A stretch of 64,000 nt of DNA, taken from positions 3,472,001 to 3,536,000 of the forward strand of contig OZ250162.1 of the NCBI GenBank assembly GCA_965238025.1, given 5' to 3'. Each line of letters begins with the position of its first letter. Within the stretch, counting starts at the first letter, position 1. Below, one piece after another: positions 63,823-64,000 of the stretch. Made by a program: the position numbers and the translations under genes. The notes beneath the pieces are model-generated. The model made no database searches. It had not been told where the DNA came from and saw nothing but the letters and a program-made list of their open reading frames with translations. Origin of the DNA: Pelagihabitans sp965238025. Its GTDB lineage: Bacteria > Bacteroidota > Bacteroidia > Flavobacteriales > Flavobacteriaceae.

Positions 63823-64000
63823 CTATTTCACAATAATGTTGACAGGAATGCCATCTACATCAATATTATCAATAACAGCCGGGGTAGCTCCCGTACGTAC
63901 TCGAAGAAGTCCGCCTTTATCTGCACCTATCTTCTTATATCCGATAAGCATGTATGAATTTTTATCATCGTACCCGACTGCAGAAGTCGTCTCAATCTCA
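63823..64000 (-). CDS. 3' end of an unrecognised gene, truncated by the window
   Basis: The stop codon TAG is at 63823-63825 and the frame stays open to base 64000, giving 58 C-terminal residues that include YMLIGYKKIGADKGGLLRVR and the last NIDVDGIPVNIIVK. The mix of strands and Gly suggests a beta-rich extracellular or surface protein. Too little is present to identify the family. Confidence 0.6.
   Translation of the reverse strand, partial: EIETTSAVGYDDKNSYMLIGYKKIGADKGGLLRVRTGATPAVIDNIDVDGIPVNIIVK

Noticed and set aside
1..64000. CRISPR array, prophage, complete IS element, tRNA or rRNA genes
   Set aside because: No regularly spaced repeats, integrase, transposase, or cloverleaf or rRNA sequence was recognisable by reading.

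Overview
The window looks like a chromosomal stretch of a marine-type Flavobacteriaceae bacterium (Bacteroidota). The evidence is AT-rich DNA, TAnnTTTG-type -7 promoter boxes instead of sigma70 boxes, few Shine-Dalgarno sites, a full-length OMP-barrel receptor with a CarboxypepD_reg-like domain, many lineage-typical families (DUF4252, DUF2853, DUF4199, CAL67264 membrane protein, EttA, OmpA with repeated linker) and a menaquinone pathway. The genus cannot be fixed from sequence alone. I saw no rRNA, tRNA, CRISPR array, prophage or complete insertion sequence.

Layout. 1-6700: 3' part of an OmpA-family gene, a DUF1508 protein, threonine aldolase, a secreted zinc metalloprotease, prfB with its programmed +1 frameshift, and an ArsC-like protein. 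6780-9830: a Gly/Tyr-rich secreted protein coupled to an outer-membrane barrel receptor, followed by a newly noted 57-residue membrane ORF on the opposite strand. 10190-18790: fumC, a coiled-coil membrane protein, a GNAT plus MBL lipoprotein pair, ettA, a small membrane protein, an oxidoreductase and a carboxyltransferase. 18800-25390: the most unusual block, four minus-strand genes including two barrel-less proteins that combine a TonB-receptor-like plug, a helical TPR-like part and a shared C-terminal beta domain; one also carries a von Willebrand A domain.

25460-38950 is a dispersed menaquinone locus, all on the minus strand: hotdog thioesterase-menF-menD-DUF2853, then cvfB-SPOR protein-menA-LytTR response regulator, a TPR histidine kinase, and menC-CPBP protease-menE. 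menB and a canonical menH are not in the window. 39000-41170 holds a hydrolase, two acetyltransferases and a VOC protein. 42270-44180 is dnaK, whose 3' end has been partly duplicated around a REP-like sequence. 44400-45800 has a membrane-bound LuxR-type regulator and two small partners.

45850-64000 is mostly housekeeping: a 5'-nucleotidase family protein, DUF4442 protein, plant-type arginase, serine deaminase, DUF1080 and NTF2-like secreted proteins, panB, an RluA-type pseudouridine synthase, a DUF4252 lipoprotein, a TPR protein, leuA-leuB, a thioredoxin-fold lipoprotein, pheT, a fasciclin protein, a membrane protein and a truncated gene at the right edge.
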